Positions 1 through 8,816 of a DNA stretch of 64,000 bases are shown here, piece by piece. Position numbers and translations under genes: made by a program. The stretch covers positions 141,390-205,389 of the forward strand of contig JASBUN010000003.1 in assembly GCA_030147845.1 (NCBI GenBank), written 5' to 3'. The stretch comes from Gammaproteobacteria bacterium (GTDB lineage: Bacteria > Pseudomonadota > Gammaproteobacteria > JASBUN01). The notes under the pieces are model-generated. The model ran no database searches and was not told the DNA's origin. It saw nothing but the letters and a program-made list of their open reading frames with translations. Numbering within the stretch: position 1 is the first letter of the stretch; the number at the start of each line of letters is the position of its first letter.

Positions 1-672
1 GCGGCCGGCGCCGACGGCTGCGTGGTCCTGTTCCGCTATGGTGCGTTGGTCGTCTTCGGGTTGAGTGCAGCCGAAGAAGTGGCGTTTCTGGCCGATCTGA
101 AGTCGGTAATCGTTGATGCTTTCGTGCATGCAGAAGCGGAAGAGATCGAGCTGCTTATCGACGCCGCGAATCCCGAGCGCATTGAGCAAGGCCGGCTGTA
201 TCTGCATGATTTCAGCATTGAGCGCTTACAATTGGTCGCCGACGTGCTCGCCAAGAGCACCGTGCTGGCTCATTATGAGGCCAGCGTGTCTAAGACCTTC
301 GATCGCATCGAACCTTTAGCGATCGATCTTCAGCGCGGCGGGACCGGCCGGCACCAAGGTAAAGAACTGCTCCAACATATCGGCGATACCCTGATTATTC
401 ACGAGAAGCTCGTCGGTCGATTGGAAGTTCAAGAGAAACCTGAATTGCTTTGGGAGCACCCGGAATTGGAGCGCCTATATTTGCGGCTCGAAGACGAATA
501 CGAGCTAAGGGAGCGTCACATCGCCTTGGAGCGCAAACTCGAGTTGATCTCACGTACGGCGGAAACGCTGCTGGGACTACTGCACAGCAAACGCAGCTTG
601 CGCGTCGAATGGTATATCGTCATCCTTATCGTTATCGAAATTATCCTCTATTTATACGAACTCATTCACTAA
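1..672 (+). CDS. DUF155 / RMD1-YagE family membrane protein (5' truncated)
   Basis: The frame is open from the first base of the window, so the true start lies upstream; the first start-like codon inside is GTG at 22. The visible 216 or more residues match the C-terminal part of the DUF155 (RMD1/YagE) family: an early LFRYG segment, a long charged helical region, and one hydrophobic helix at the very end (about residues 197-214 counted from the GTG, rich in Ile, Val and Leu). In eukaryotes family members are mitochondrial; the bacterial role is not established. The C-terminal helix suggests membrane anchoring with the bulk of the protein on one face. It is followed on the same strand by a PAP2 phosphatase after a gap of about 110 bases. 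The family assignment comes from recall of the motif pattern. Confidence 0.75.
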   Translation, partial: AAGADGCVVLFRYGALVVFGLSAAEEVAFLADLKSVIVDAFVHAEAEEIELLIDAANPERIEQGRLYLHDFSIERLQLVADVLAKSTVLAHYEASVSKTFDRIEPLAIDLQRGGTGRHQGKELLQHIGDTLIIHEKLVGRLEVQEKPELLWEHPELERLYLRLEDEYELRERHIALERKLELISRTAETLLGLLHSKRSLRVEWYIVILIVIEIILYLYELIH

Positions 673-785
673 TTTTCACAAAGTGGGCTCGCCGAACGCC
701 TGCTTCATCGATTGTTCATCTGTACGTCACGCCGCCTTCATATTGACCGGCGATAGTGTCGCCATCGGAATGTGGGGCGTGCCTC

Positions 786-1322
786 ATGACGGTAGCGAAG
801 ATTCAGACCATCTTTCGGCATATCGATCACTATGAGCTGTCGCTATGCGTTTTATGCAATCGCGTTAGCCGTAGCAGTCGGCTGGAACGGGTATTCGTCC
901 TGGTTAGCCGGCTCGGTGACGGGGCGGCATGGTGCGGTCTCATGCTGTTGCTGCCGCTTTGGTACGGTCGGAGTGCGCTGAACACATCGTTGCGTATGGC
1001 CGTTGTCGGTGCGGTCGGTCTAGTGTTGTACAGAACCCTCAAAACCAATCTACTCAGAACAAGACCCTATCTTCAGCATCACGCGATCCGGCGCGGGACC
1101 GCGCCATTGGATCTGTATAGCTTTCCATCCGGACATACCTTGCATGCGGTCGCCTTCAGCGGCGTCGTGCTGCACGCCTACCCGGGTCTGGCGTGGGTGC
1201 TGCTGCCGTTTGCAACCTCGATTGCACTGTCGAGAGTCATTTTAGGGTTGCACTACCCGTCCGATGTACTCGCCGGTGCGTTGATCGGCGCAGGACTGGC
1301 GCGTCTGGTGCTGTGGTTTTGA
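786..1322 (+). CDS. PAP2 family membrane phosphatase
   Basis: This 178-residue membrane protein carries the three-part phosphatidic acid phosphatase signature in order: KTNLLRTRP, then PSGH, then SRVILGLHYPSD near the C-terminus. These supply the phosphate-binding Lys/Arg, the acid His and the nucleophilic His of the family. Hydrophobic stretches between the motifs fit an integral inner-membrane enzyme acting on a lipid phosphate or lipid pyrophosphate such as phosphatidate, phosphatidylglycerophosphate or undecaprenyl pyrophosphate; the substrate cannot be chosen from sequence. I prefer ATG 786; a GTG at 756 would add ten residues of poor character. The glycosyltransferase frame opens directly after its stop, so the two are probably co-transcribed and may act in envelope glycolipid metabolism. 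Confidence 0.85.
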   Translation: MTVAKIQTIFRHIDHYELSLCVLCNRVSRSSRLERVFVLVSRLGDGAAWCGLMLLLPLWYGRSALNTSLRMAVVGAVGLVLYRTLKTNLLRTRPYLQHHAIRRGTAPLDLYSFPSGHTLHAVAFSGVVLHAYPGLAWVLLPFATSIALSRVILGLHYPSDVLAGALIGAGLARLVLWF

Positions 1323-1398
1323 GTTGCCATGGCCGATACTGCGCGTGTACACAATATGGCCGGCGGCGAGACGCACGGCCGCCGACAGGGCGCAGACC

Positions 1399-2592
1399 GT
1401 GCGCATCTTAATGATCTCGGATGTGTATTTTCCACGCGTCAATGGCGTATCGACATCGATCCAGACGTTTCGACGTGAACTGATTTCTCAAGGTCATGAG
1501 GTGACGATCGTCGCGCCGCGCTATTCGGCAACCGATGAGGCCGGTGATGATCTGATGCGCGTTCTGTCCCGGCGCGTGCCCTTCGATCCGGAAGATCGGC
1601 TCATGCGACGCGGCGAGCTCAGTCGCCTTGAAGCTCGACTTTCAGGCAAAACCTTCGATATCGTGCATGTGCATACGCCGTTCGTTGCGCACTATACCGG
1701 GCTACGCCTGGCTCAGGCTTTCGGCGTGCCCTGCGTAGAGACTTACCACACGTTTTTCGAAGAGTATTTGTATAACTATATCCGTTTCCTGCCGCGCCGC
1801 GTCCTGCGGGCGGTGGCCCGGCGGTTGTCGCGCGCGCAGTGCAACCGCGTAGATGCTGTGCTGGTGCCGTCCAATGCGATGCGCGATAAATTAGTCAGCT
1901 ATGGTGTAGTCACGCCGCTGCACATTGCGCCTACCGGCATAGATTTGAAGACGTTCATCCGTGGTCGTGGTTCTGATTTTCGTCTGCGCAACAATATTCC
2001 ACTGGATCGCCCGGTGCTGCTATACGTCGGTCGGGTAGCACACGAAAAAAATCTCCGTTTTTTACTCGGTGTAGTGGCCGAAGTCCGATGTGCCTGTGCC
2101 GATGTGCTGTTGATCATCGCCGGTGAAGGGCCGGCGTTGGATAGTTTACGACAGGAAGTTGCGCATGCGGGGCTGAGTCAAAATGTGATGTTTGTCGGTT
2201 ATCTCTCGCGTCAGGGTCCATTGCAGGACTGCTATCGCGCCGCCGATGTATTCGTATTTGCATCGTCTACTGAAACTCAGGGACTGGTATTGCTTGAAGC
2301 CATGGCGCTCGGCGTACCGGTTGTCTCAACCGCAATCATGGGCACGCGCGATGTGCTGTGCGACGGCCTCGGATGCTTGATCGCGCAGGCCGAGGTGGCC
2401 GATTTTGCCGCCAAGGTAGTGCGCGTGTTGCGCGATTCCGGGTTACGCGGTGACTTGGCAAAAGCAGCGGTACGCTATTCGATGCGCTGGTCAGCGGCGG
2501 TATTGGCCGAACACTTGTCGGTATTGTACAGCGGCGCGGTGGCGCGCTATTGGCAAGACCACGAGGGCGCGCAGGCGCGTGCCGACCGCTAA
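1399..2592 (+). CDS. Family 4 glycosyltransferase (MgtA / PimB-like)
   Basis: This is a GT-B fold glycosyltransferase of about 397 residues. The N-terminus RILMISDVYFPRVNGVS is the usual opening of the family that includes plant and bacterial glycolipid mannosyl/sulfoquinovosyl transferases. A conserved HVHTPF segment follows, then PTGID at the start of the second domain, LLYVGRVAHEKN, and a nucleotide-sugar site ending in the E-x7-E type motif within STETQGLVLLEAMALGVPVV. I chose GTG 1399, nine bases after a CAGGG ribosome-binding sequence, because the earlier TTG at 1324 adds an Arg-rich tail before the beta strand. With the preceding PAP2 phosphatase it may build an envelope glycolipid. 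The exact sugar and acceptor are unknown. Confidence 0.85.
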   Translation: MRILMISDVYFPRVNGVSTSIQTFRRELISQGHEVTIVAPRYSATDEAGDDLMRVLSRRVPFDPEDRLMRRGELSRLEARLSGKTFDIVHVHTPFVAHYTGLRLAQAFGVPCVETYHTFFEEYLYNYIRFLPRRVLRAVARRLSRAQCNRVDAVLVPSNAMRDKLVSYGVVTPLHIAPTGIDLKTFIRGRGSDFRLRNNIPLDRPVLLYVGRVAHEKNLRFLLGVVAEVRCACADVLLIIAGEGPALDSLRQEVAHAGLSQNVMFVGYLSRQGPLQDCYRAADVFVFASSTETQGLVLLEAMALGVPVVSTAIMGTRDVLCDGLGCLIAQAEVADFAAKVVRVLRDSGLRGDLAKAAVRYSMRWSAAVLAEHLSVLYSGAVARYWQDHEGAQARADR

Positions 2593-2681
2593 GGCGGGGC
2601 GCGCGTTTGCGATTCAGCGTGAGCACAAGGTATGATTTTCGTTCCGGCAGCCAGCGCGCCGCAGCAGGTCGCAAACAGCTC

Positions 2682-3287
2682 GTGTCCAGCGTTCCCGCCC
2701 ACTCATACAAGTTGGTTCTATATTGCACGGATCCCGCCTGGGTTCCCTCCGAACCCGGTCTGGTGGAAGCTTGTCTGCGCGACGAAGGAGTCATTGCCGA
2801 GCGGTTCGAGTTTGAAGCGACGACGCACTATCTCTGTGGTGAACGCTTTCTGGATGCGGTCATGTTTCTGGGCTGTTCGCCGGCGGTGTCCCTGCAACCG
2901 CCAATCGCCTTCGACAGCGCCGAGGCGCTCGATCCGAGCCGTTTTTGCAATGTCCGGTTTCGTCAGCACGAATGCGTCACTATGCTGGCATACGAGATAC
3001 ACAATCTGGCGCCGCGTTGCCCGAGTTGTCGCAGCAATTACGACGAATGGCGCGCGCTTGTGGCCGCCTGGCGCGATGATCCCGGAAGCGCGACCTGGAA
3101 CTGCCCGAGTTGCGCGGCCGCTGGCGCGATTGAGCAACTTTATTGGCGCCATGCGACCGCGTTCGGGCGGTTTTTCGTGGAGATCTGGGCTATCCATCCG
3201 CATGAGGCGGTGCCTTCGGAGCGCTTGCTGCATGCGCTCGAAGACTGTAGTGCGCTGCCCTGGGACTATTGCTATACCGCATCTTGA
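2682..3287 (+). CDS. Hypothetical protein with two CPSC zinc-knuckle motifs
   Basis: I do not recognise this protein of about 201 residues. It contains two CPSC motifs, at residues 113-116 and 141-144, separated by 24 residues, a layout that fits a four-cysteine zinc ribbon. The sequence before them is a compact alpha/beta region starting around YKLVLYCTD. The C-terminal part is rich in Trp, Phe and His. There is no signal peptide or membrane segment, so it is probably cytoplasmic. The start is uncertain: GTG 2682 and GTG 2619 are both possible, and the frame is open back to 2550. It follows the glycosyltransferase on the same strand. The overlapping frame from 2632 lacks comparable composition and motifs, so I treat that one as a shadow. 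Confidence 0.65.
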   Translation: MSSVPAHSYKLVLYCTDPAWVPSEPGLVEACLRDEGVIAERFEFEATTHYLCGERFLDAVMFLGCSPAVSLQPPIAFDSAEALDPSRFCNVRFRQHECVTMLAYEIHNLAPRCPSCRSNYDEWRALVAAWRDDPGSATWNCPSCAAAGAIEQLYWRHATAFGRFFVEIWAIHPHEAVPSERLLHALEDCSALPWDYCYTAS

Positions 3288-3426
3288 GCGATCGCTTCGG
3301 CGCGCTATCGATGGCGGCATAGCCGTTGGTCTGAATCGAATGCGGCAGAGAAGCGCGAATTTGTTCGATCAAGGCGACGGGCGCAAACCGAAAACCGGCG
3401 AACAAGCACGGCTTACGCCTCGAAGT

Positions 3427-3447
3427 AAAGGCATTTTATGCGCCTTT
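3427..3447 (-). terminator. Weak stem-loop between convergent genes
   Basis: AAAGGC and GCCTTT form a six-base stem around a nine-base A/T-rich loop, between the two-CPSC gene and the convergent DnaJ-related gene. There is no clear T run on either strand, so termination is only possible. Confidence 0.3.
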
Positions 3448-3477
3448 CCGGCTCGCACCTTCCGCCAGTTCAACAGA

Positions 3478-4083
3478 CTAGTCTGCGCTTCCCTCGTGTG
3501 CGACGCTGCGCTCCAGCACTGCCATGGCTAGGTTGATGGTCTGCAATGTCGCGTGATCGCCGCCGCGGTCAGGATGATACCGCATGGCGAGTTCCCGATA
3601 TCGGCGCTTGATGGTCGCATAGTCGACCGGATCGCTCAGTTGCAAAACTTGCAATGCCTGCCGGCGTTCGTTACCGGCACCGAGGCGTTGCCAGAACTGC
3701 CCGAGCATCGAATCGATCTCAGCGTCGGTCGTTTGTTGGAGATGGGAAAGATCAAGGTAGTATTCGCGTAGGGGGTCGGGTTCCGCCAGCGCGCGCGTAG
3801 GGCCGGCGGTGTGGGGGCGAAGGTTGATTTTCAGCGGGCTGATGTCCAATGCATATTCGCCGGCCAATTGCTCACGCAGGCGATAGAGGGTGTGAAACAG
3901 CAGGAAATGTAGCCGGAAGAGATCAGCGCTGTCGTGAAAAGAGGGCGCATTAAACTCGGGTAAATCCCCGCCGTCAAGACATCGTAACAACTCGTACTCG
4001 CTGAGACCTTGCGGATGGTCGCGCAAAATTTCAGTAATCACGCCACACAATTGCGTGTGGCGGTGCTGATTCGAATTGTCCAC
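3478..4083 (-). CDS. DnaJ-related protein with C-terminal J domain
   Basis: This 201-residue protein has an N-terminal region of the DNAJ_related type (family PF12339, from recall), which begins with a short winged-helix-like stretch including GLSEYELLRCL. A J domain occupies its last 60 or so residues. The HPD tripeptide needed to stimulate DnaK ATPase is present in RYHPDRGGD. There is no G/F linker, zinc domain or client-binding domain, so it should act as a specialised DnaK co-chaperone in the cytoplasm rather than as general DnaJ. Its stop lies near the end of the preceding convergent gene, and its start faces the end of the FKBP gene on the same strand, 23 bases apart, so the two may be transcribed together. 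Confidence 0.8.
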   Translation of the reverse strand: MDNSNQHRHTQLCGVITEILRDHPQGLSEYELLRCLDGGDLPEFNAPSFHDSADLFRLHFLLFHTLYRLREQLAGEYALDISPLKINLRPHTAGPTRALAEPDPLREYYLDLSHLQQTTDAEIDSMLGQFWQRLGAGNERRQALQVLQLSDPVDYATIKRRYRELAMRYHPDRGGDHATLQTINLAMAVLERSVAHEGSAD

Positions 4084-4106
4084 GGCTCGACGACGAGGTG
4101 GCGGGA

Positions 4107-4787
4107 TTACTTCTTGATCGATAGCAAATCGATATCAAATACCAACGCCTCGTCCGGACCGATTACGTTGCCCGCGCCACGGTCGCCATAGGCCTGATCG
4201 GCAGGAATTACGACATGCCATTTCGAACCCACTTTCATCAGCGGCAAAATTTCCTGCCAACCCTTGATTACCGAGTCGACTTTCAGCTCGGCCGGCTGAC
4301 CGCGTTTGAACGAACTGTCGAATTCCTTGCCGTTGAGCAAGGATCCCCGATAGTTCACGGTGACGGTATCGGTCGATTTCGGCCGTGGTCCGCTACCCTC
4401 TTTGATGATGTTGTACTGCACTCCGCTCGGCAAGGTAACAACGCCTTTTTTCTTTTTATTGGCAGCCAGGAATTTGCTGCTTGCTTCGGCATTCTTTTTC
4501 GCCAATGCCATCTGTTCCTGGATTTTATCCTGGCGGAATTTATCCAGCGCTGCTTGCATTTCCTGCGGGGTCAGCCGCGGCTTCGCACCTTTCAGCACGT
4601 CTTCGACCGCCTGGTTGAACGCCTTGCGATCGATGTCAATCTTGTCGCGCTTTAATCCTTGCGCGATCTGAAAGCCCACTGCGTAGCTGAATACCTGCTT
4701 GTGGGTTTTGAGTTCGGTGGCCGTGGCTGCCAGAGACGTGAAAGCGAGCAGCACTACGGCTACTGACAACGTCGACTTCGATAACAT
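4107..4787 (-). CDS. FKBP-type peptidyl-prolyl isomerase, periplasmic (FkpA/Mip-like)
   Basis: This 226-residue protein opens with a signal peptide (Lys-Ser-Thr, then hydrophobic residues 7-20, then Ala-rich cleavage region near residue 23). The N-terminal half is the helical dimerisation domain of FkpA and Mip proteins, here starting with FSYAVGFQIAQGLK. The C-terminal FKBP domain contains VTVNYRGSLLNGKEFDSS, VIKGWQE and PADQAYGDRGAG, including the conserved Tyr, Phe, Asp and Trp that line the proline pocket. It should fold or chaperone envelope proteins in the periplasm. The ATG at 4787 is six bases after a strong AAGGAG (4794-4799), which fixes the start. Length and layout are normal for the family. 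Confidence 0.92.
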   Translation of the reverse strand: MLSKSTLSVAVVLLAFTSLAATATELKTHKQVFSYAVGFQIAQGLKRDKIDIDRKAFNQAVEDVLKGAKPRLTPQEMQAALDKFRQDKIQEQMALAKKNAEASSKFLAANKKKKGVVTLPSGVQYNIIKEGSGPRPKSTDTVTVNYRGSLLNGKEFDSSFKRGQPAELKVDSVIKGWQEILPLMKVGSKWHVVIPADQAYGDRGAGNVIGPDEALVFDIDLLSIKK

Positions 4788-5007
4788 GAGTATCTCCTTG
4801 GGGGTTTGGCCGTTACCGCCGGCCGATGGCTATGTGATGCTAAACTCAACCTACCCGCACCTCGCAGTTGACAGTCGGTGCAGGCGTTGGGCATGGTTGA
4901 ATTATGCGGATTCGATGAAACTAAGAACCTAATCCTCCCATATTTGACCTGCCGTTCCAAGCGAATTCGACGTGTTTTGACACGTGGGCACGTACTCGGA
5001 TAACGAT

Positions 5008-5826
5008 ATGAGCACTTTACCGCAACCCGAAATTTCGCATTTATGTGAACTCGTTCGCGAACAGGCGCGACTGGTATTGGATGGACGTCAGCAAGCAGTG
5101 CATGCCCGCAGCAAGGTCGACGGTAGTTTGGTTACCGCCGTAGATTATCGTATGCAAGCGCGTCTTGAAGAGCACCTGCGGCGCTATTGGCCCGATATCG
5201 CCTGTCTTGGTGAAGAGATGACGATGCTCGAGCAACGCCGAAAACTCACTGTTGCGGGCGGCGACTTGTGGTGTATCGATCCTATCGATGGCACCACAAA
5301 TTTTGCGGCTGGGCTACCGTTCTACGCTGTCTCGGTTGCATTGATTCGGGACGGATGTCCGATCATGGGCGTGGTCTATGATCCGAGTCGCGATGAGTGT
5401 TTTTCTGCTGTTCAGGGCTTGGGCGCACAGCTCAACGGGGCCGCTTTGGCCGGCATCGCACCCTTACCGGAGCAACTGTCCGCTTGTATCGGTGTGGTGG
5501 ATTTCAAACGCCTTAACGAACCACTTGGTCGGTATCTTGCGCTGCAGCCGCCGTTCAGATCACAGCGTAACTTCGGTGCTTGTGCGTTGGAGTGGTGTTG
5601 GCTCGCGGCGGGGCGGATTCATCTTTATTTGCACGGCGGCATGCGGCTTTGGGATCTGGCCGCCGGCGAACTGATTTTGCGCGAAGCAGGTGGCATATGC
5701 AGTAACTTGCACGGTGAAGCATTGACGCATGCGAGCGTCGATCCGCAAGCGGTGGTAGCTGCGGCTACGCCGGCGTTGTTTGATCAATGGTATCGCTGCT
5801 TGCGCGCAGCGGATCGAATCAGTTAG
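5008..5826 (+). CDS. Inositol monophosphatase family protein
   Basis: This cytoplasmic Mg2+-dependent phosphatase of about 272 residues has the family motifs in order: GEE at the first metal site, DPIDGTTNF for the second, and WDLAAGELI near the C-terminus. These are the signature of the inositol monophosphatase / FBPase / CysQ superfamily. The substrate is not clear: inositol-1-phosphate, 3'-phosphoadenosine 5'-phosphate and histidinol phosphate are all possible in this family, and neighbouring genes do not decide it. I use ATG 5008; an upstream in-frame GTG at 4984 would add eight residues. The 3' end overlaps the convergent nadC gene by eight bases. Confidence 0.88.
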   Translation: MSTLPQPEISHLCELVREQARLVLDGRQQAVHARSKVDGSLVTAVDYRMQARLEEHLRRYWPDIACLGEEMTMLEQRRKLTVAGGDLWCIDPIDGTTNFAAGLPFYAVSVALIRDGCPIMGVVYDPSRDECFSAVQGLGAQLNGAALAGIAPLPEQLSACIGVVDFKRLNEPLGRYLALQPPFRSQRNFGACALEWCWLAAGRIHLYLHGGMRLWDLAAGELILREAGGICSNLHGEALTHASVDPQAVVAAATPALFDQWYRCLRAADRIS

Positions 5827-6670
5827 TGCGGAAACGCATCGAGAGATCGACCGCTTCGATATCTTTGGTCAACGCGCCGATCGACACGTAGTCAACACCG
5901 GTTTCAGCGACCGCCCGTAACTTATCCAATGTGACGCCACCAGAGGCCTCAAGTTTGGCGCGGCCGCCGCATTCGTGTGCGGCCGCACGCAGCGTTGCAA
6001 GATCAAAATTGTCGAGTAGCAGAATGTCCGCGCCGACGCGCAGCGCCTCGCGCATCTGCATAAGGTTCTCGACTTCCACTTCGACCGCTAATCCCTTGCC
6101 GAATCTCCGTGCTGCATCCACTGCGGCGGCGATCGAGCCGGCGGCCATGATATGGTTTTCTTTGATTAAAATGCCGTCGTAGAGGCCGCTGCGGTGGTTG
6201 TGGCAACCGCCACAGCGTACTGCATATTTCTGCGCCGTACGCAGCCCAGGCAGCGTCTTGCGAGTGTCGAGGACGCGCGCATTTGTCCCGGCTACAGCGT
6301 CGGCGTAGCGCCGTGCACGCGTAGCGGTGCCCGAAAGGGTCTGCAAAAAATTGAGCGCCGTGCGTTCTCCAGTGAGCAACGCGCGCGCGCTTCCTTGCAG
6401 CCGGCATAGCAGTTGCTCGGGGGCGATGCGCTCACCATCGGTACTGTGCCAATGCACGTGAATACCAGGGTCCAGTTGCGCGAAGACTTGATTGAACCAT
6501 GCGCTGCCACACAGAACGGCTTGCTGGCGACTGATGACGGTCGCTTCGGCGCCGGCCTCTGCCGGAATCAGGTTGGCGGTAATGTCACCACTGCCTATAT
6601 CCTCGCTCAACGCCGTGGCTACCGCGCTGCGGATGTCGTCGGCGTTCGGCAATTTTAGTGTGGTCGGCAT
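5819..6670 (-). CDS. nadC: Nicotinate-nucleotide pyrophosphorylase (carboxylating)
   Basis: Quinolinate phosphoribosyltransferase makes nicotinate mononucleotide from quinolinate and PRPP in de novo NAD synthesis. The 283-residue protein has the expected two-domain layout. Recognisable segments are [10 protein letters not shown] near the N-terminus, [22 protein letters not shown] (PRPP and quinolinate site), [27 protein letters not shown] and a C-terminal barrel ending with [12 protein letters not shown] and [11 protein letters not shown]. Length is normal. It converges with the inositol phosphatase gene, overlapping it by eight bases at the 3' ends. No nadA or nadB is seen in the window. Confidence 0.96.
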   Translation of the reverse strand: MPTTLKLPNADDIRSAVATALSEDIGSGDITANLIPAEAGAEATVISRQQAVLCGSAWFNQVFAQLDPGIHVHWHSTDGERIAPEQLLCRLQGSARALLTGERTALNFLQTLSGTATRARRYADAVAGTNARVLDTRKTLPGLRTAQKYAVRCGGCHNHRSGLYDGILIKENHIMAAGSIAAAVDAARRFGKGLAVEVEVENLMQMREALRVGADILLLDNFDLATLRAAAHECGGRAKLEASGGVTLDKLRAVAETGVDYVSIGALTKDIEAVDLSMRFRTN

Positions 6671-6816
6671 TCACCGTGCTCCGTTATCGATAGTTGGGTT
6701 GGACCGAGTGTCGCTCGTGTTTACCACGTACGGGTTATGCAGTGCGCCGGACGCATATTTGATAATCGTTGCCGAGCCGGAAAAACGGTGTGTTCTATCA
6801 TTGTGGCCGAACACGA

Positions 6817-8217
6817 TTAGTCTTTCGTGGACACAGCGGGACTGCTACCGGGTGCGCGGTCGAAATAATCGTCGGTCAGGCGTTTGACCAGACCGGCAAG
6901 CAACACCAGGCTGATGAGATTCGGGGCCGCCATCAAGATGTTGGCGATGTCGGCGAAATTCCAGACCAGTTGCAACGGAATATAGGCGCCGACCGCCACC
7001 AATACGGTGTAGATGATGCGGTAAGGCAGCACGGCGCGTTCGCCGAACAGAAACTCGGCGCTGCGATCGCCGTAATAGGACCACGAGATGATGGTTGAAT
7101 AGGCGAACAAGGTCAGACCGAAGCCGACCACCCAGCCGCCCGACTGGCCGAGTGCTTTTTCGAAGGCATACGCCGAGAGCGCGGCGCCTTCGAGGTGCTC
7201 CGGGCGCGCCGCGCCCCAAGCGCCCATGACGACGATGACCAGTGCGGTCATGGTACAGATGACGATGGTGTCGATAAACGGCCCCATCATCGCCACCAGT
7301 CCCTCGCGTACCGGCTCGGTCGTGCGCGCCGCCGCATGCGCCATGGGTGCAGAGCCAAGACCGGCTTCGTTGGAGAATACGCCGCGCGCGACGCCGTATT
7401 GAATGGCGGCGCCGATTGCGCCGCCGCCGGCGGCGGCCGGGTTCAAGGCATGATTGAAAATGGTGGCGAAGGCGGCCGGAATTTCGCTGACGTTCAAAAA
7501 CAACACCAGCAATGCCGCGCCGCAATAGGTGACTGCCATAAACGGCACGATACGCGAAGCCAGTTTGGCGATACGCTTGATGCCGCCCAGGATCACCAGC
7601 CCGACCATGACGGCGATGACGATGCCGACGATCAGCTTATTTTCCCGTACGCTGGGAAAGATATAACCGAGACCGTCGGCCACCGAGTTGGCCTGCACCA
7701 TGTTGCCGATGCCGAACGACGCGATCAGCGCGAACACCGCGAATAAGGCGCCCAGACGCGGCATGTTCAGTCCGCGCGCCAAGGTGTACATGGGTCCGCC
7801 CGACACGCTGCCATCAGCGTGAAAACGGCGGAACTTCAACGCCAATGTACAGGACGTATATTTGCTCGCCATGCCGACCAGCGCGGTGACCCACATCCAC
7901 AGTACTGCGCCCGGGCCGCCCAGCGCAATGGCAGTGGCGACGCCGGCGATGTTGCCGGTGCCAATAGTGGCGGACAGCGCCGCCGACAAGGCCTGGAAAT
8001 GGGTGACTTCTCCGGGGTCACTGGGCTTGTCGTATTTTCCCGACAGCAACTGTATGGAATGCTTGAAACCGCGGAATTGTACGAAGCGCAAGCGCAGGGT
8101 GAGATAGATGCCGGTTCCGACCAGCAACACGATGGCTGGAATGCCCCACAATTGCCCGGCCAGTTTGCCGGACTCCTGTGTCAGCCACTCGAGCACGCTT
8201 TGGCTTTGTACTTGCAT
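6817..8217 (-). CDS. Sodium:alanine symporter, AGCS family
   Basis: This is an integral membrane protein of about 466 residues with around ten or eleven hydrophobic segments. Family hallmarks are LRFVQFRGFKHS in the N-terminal region, the conserved helix ALSATIGTGNIAGVATAIALGGPGAVLWMW, and GVARGVFSNEAGLGSAPMAHAAA in the middle. AGCS proteins import alanine, glycine or related amino acids with sodium. The start at 8217 follows a GGGGGA ribosome-binding sequence; an extension to 8289 would run into the neighbouring aspartic protease gene and has no hydrophobic or conserved content. It probably shares a transcript with that protease gene, whose stop at 8237 lies 19 bases upstream. Confidence 0.93.
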   Translation of the reverse strand: MQVQSQSVLEWLTQESGKLAGQLWGIPAIVLLVGTGIYLTLRLRFVQFRGFKHSIQLLSGKYDKPSDPGEVTHFQALSAALSATIGTGNIAGVATAIALGGPGAVLWMWVTALVGMASKYTSCTLALKFRRFHADGSVSGGPMYTLARGLNMPRLGALFAVFALIASFGIGNMVQANSVADGLGYIFPSVRENKLIVGIVIAVMVGLVILGGIKRIAKLASRIVPFMAVTYCGAALLVLFLNVSEIPAAFATIFNHALNPAAAGGGAIGAAIQYGVARGVFSNEAGLGSAPMAHAAARTTEPVREGLVAMMGPFIDTIVICTMTALVIVVMGAWGAARPEHLEGAALSAYAFEKALGQSGGWVVGFGLTLFAYSTIISWSYYGDRSAEFLFGERAVLPYRIIYTVLVAVGAYIPLQLVWNFADIANILMAAPNLISLVLLAGLVKRLTDDYFDRAPGSSPAVSTKD

Positions 8218-8236
8218 GTAGTCCCCCTTGGATTCG

Positions 8237-8770
8237 TTATTTTGGGTATTGCCGTAGCGTGAGATGATCGCCGCGCTGTACCAGTTCAAGATGTTTGAGG
8301 ACCGTCATGCCTAATAGCACCTCGTCGCCATTCATGTGCGGGTTGATGTGCGCCTGCACCTGACGCTGTGTGATGGCGCCCAACTGTAGGCGATCGAGGC
8401 GAGTGCTGTATACCGTCACGGAGCCGTTTGCAGTGCTGACTGTTTGCGGCGCTCCGGCCTGAAGGCCAATGCGGCGCGCGACCGCGGCCGGTATCGACAC
8501 GCTGGTGGCGCCGGTGTCCAGTAGGAATACGACATCGTGGCCGTTGATCTTACCGCTGGCGAGATAATGGCCATAGCGGTTGCGCAGCAAGTTGATTTCG
8601 CGAACGCCATTGTCGGCTACACGGCTGCTGTAGTCCCGGTTAGGGTTTTCCTGTTGATCATCCCAGCGCGTGAAGAATAGGCTGAGTAGGCCGAGCACCA
8701 GAATCCAAGCGGCAAAGGTCATTACACGGCCGATGTGATGGGTCGGCGAAGCGGGTGAGGGCGCACTCAT
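8237..8770 (-). CDS. Membrane-anchored retropepsin-like aspartic protease (clan AA, DTGA family)
   Basis: This 177-residue protein has an N-terminal transmembrane helix (about residues 16-34) followed by a single retropepsin-like domain with the catalytic FLLDTGATSVSIP motif, a flap region with STANGSVTVYSTRLD, and LLGMTVLKHLEL near the C-terminus, equivalent to the second conserved hydrophobic-hydrophobic-Gly motif. Single-domain proteins of this class are expected to act as dimers. The orientation predicted from the charged linker places the protease domain in the periplasm. The substrate is unknown. It lies upstream of the sodium:alanine symporter on the same strand. Confidence 0.85.
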   Translation of the reverse strand: MSAPSPASPTHHIGRVMTFAAWILVLGLLSLFFTRWDDQQENPNRDYSSRVADNGVREINLLRNRYGHYLASGKINGHDVVFLLDTGATSVSIPAAVARRIGLQAGAPQTVSTANGSVTVYSTRLDRLQLGAITQRQVQAHINPHMNGDEVLLGMTVLKHLELVQRGDHLTLRQYPK

Positions 8771-8816
8771 AATGACCGATTATACCTGGGCTGAGGGTGG
8801 CGAAGGAATGCGCACA

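Noticed and set aside
2632..3531. Long plus-strand open frame of 299 codons
   Set aside because: It overlaps the two-CPSC frame almost completely, is very rich in Arg, Ala and Cys and has no recognisable domain; the alternative frame has normal composition and zinc motifs.
7195..7746. 183-codon frame opposite the sodium:alanine symporter
   Set aside because: Asp/His/Arg-rich shadow of the conserved transmembrane region on the other strand.
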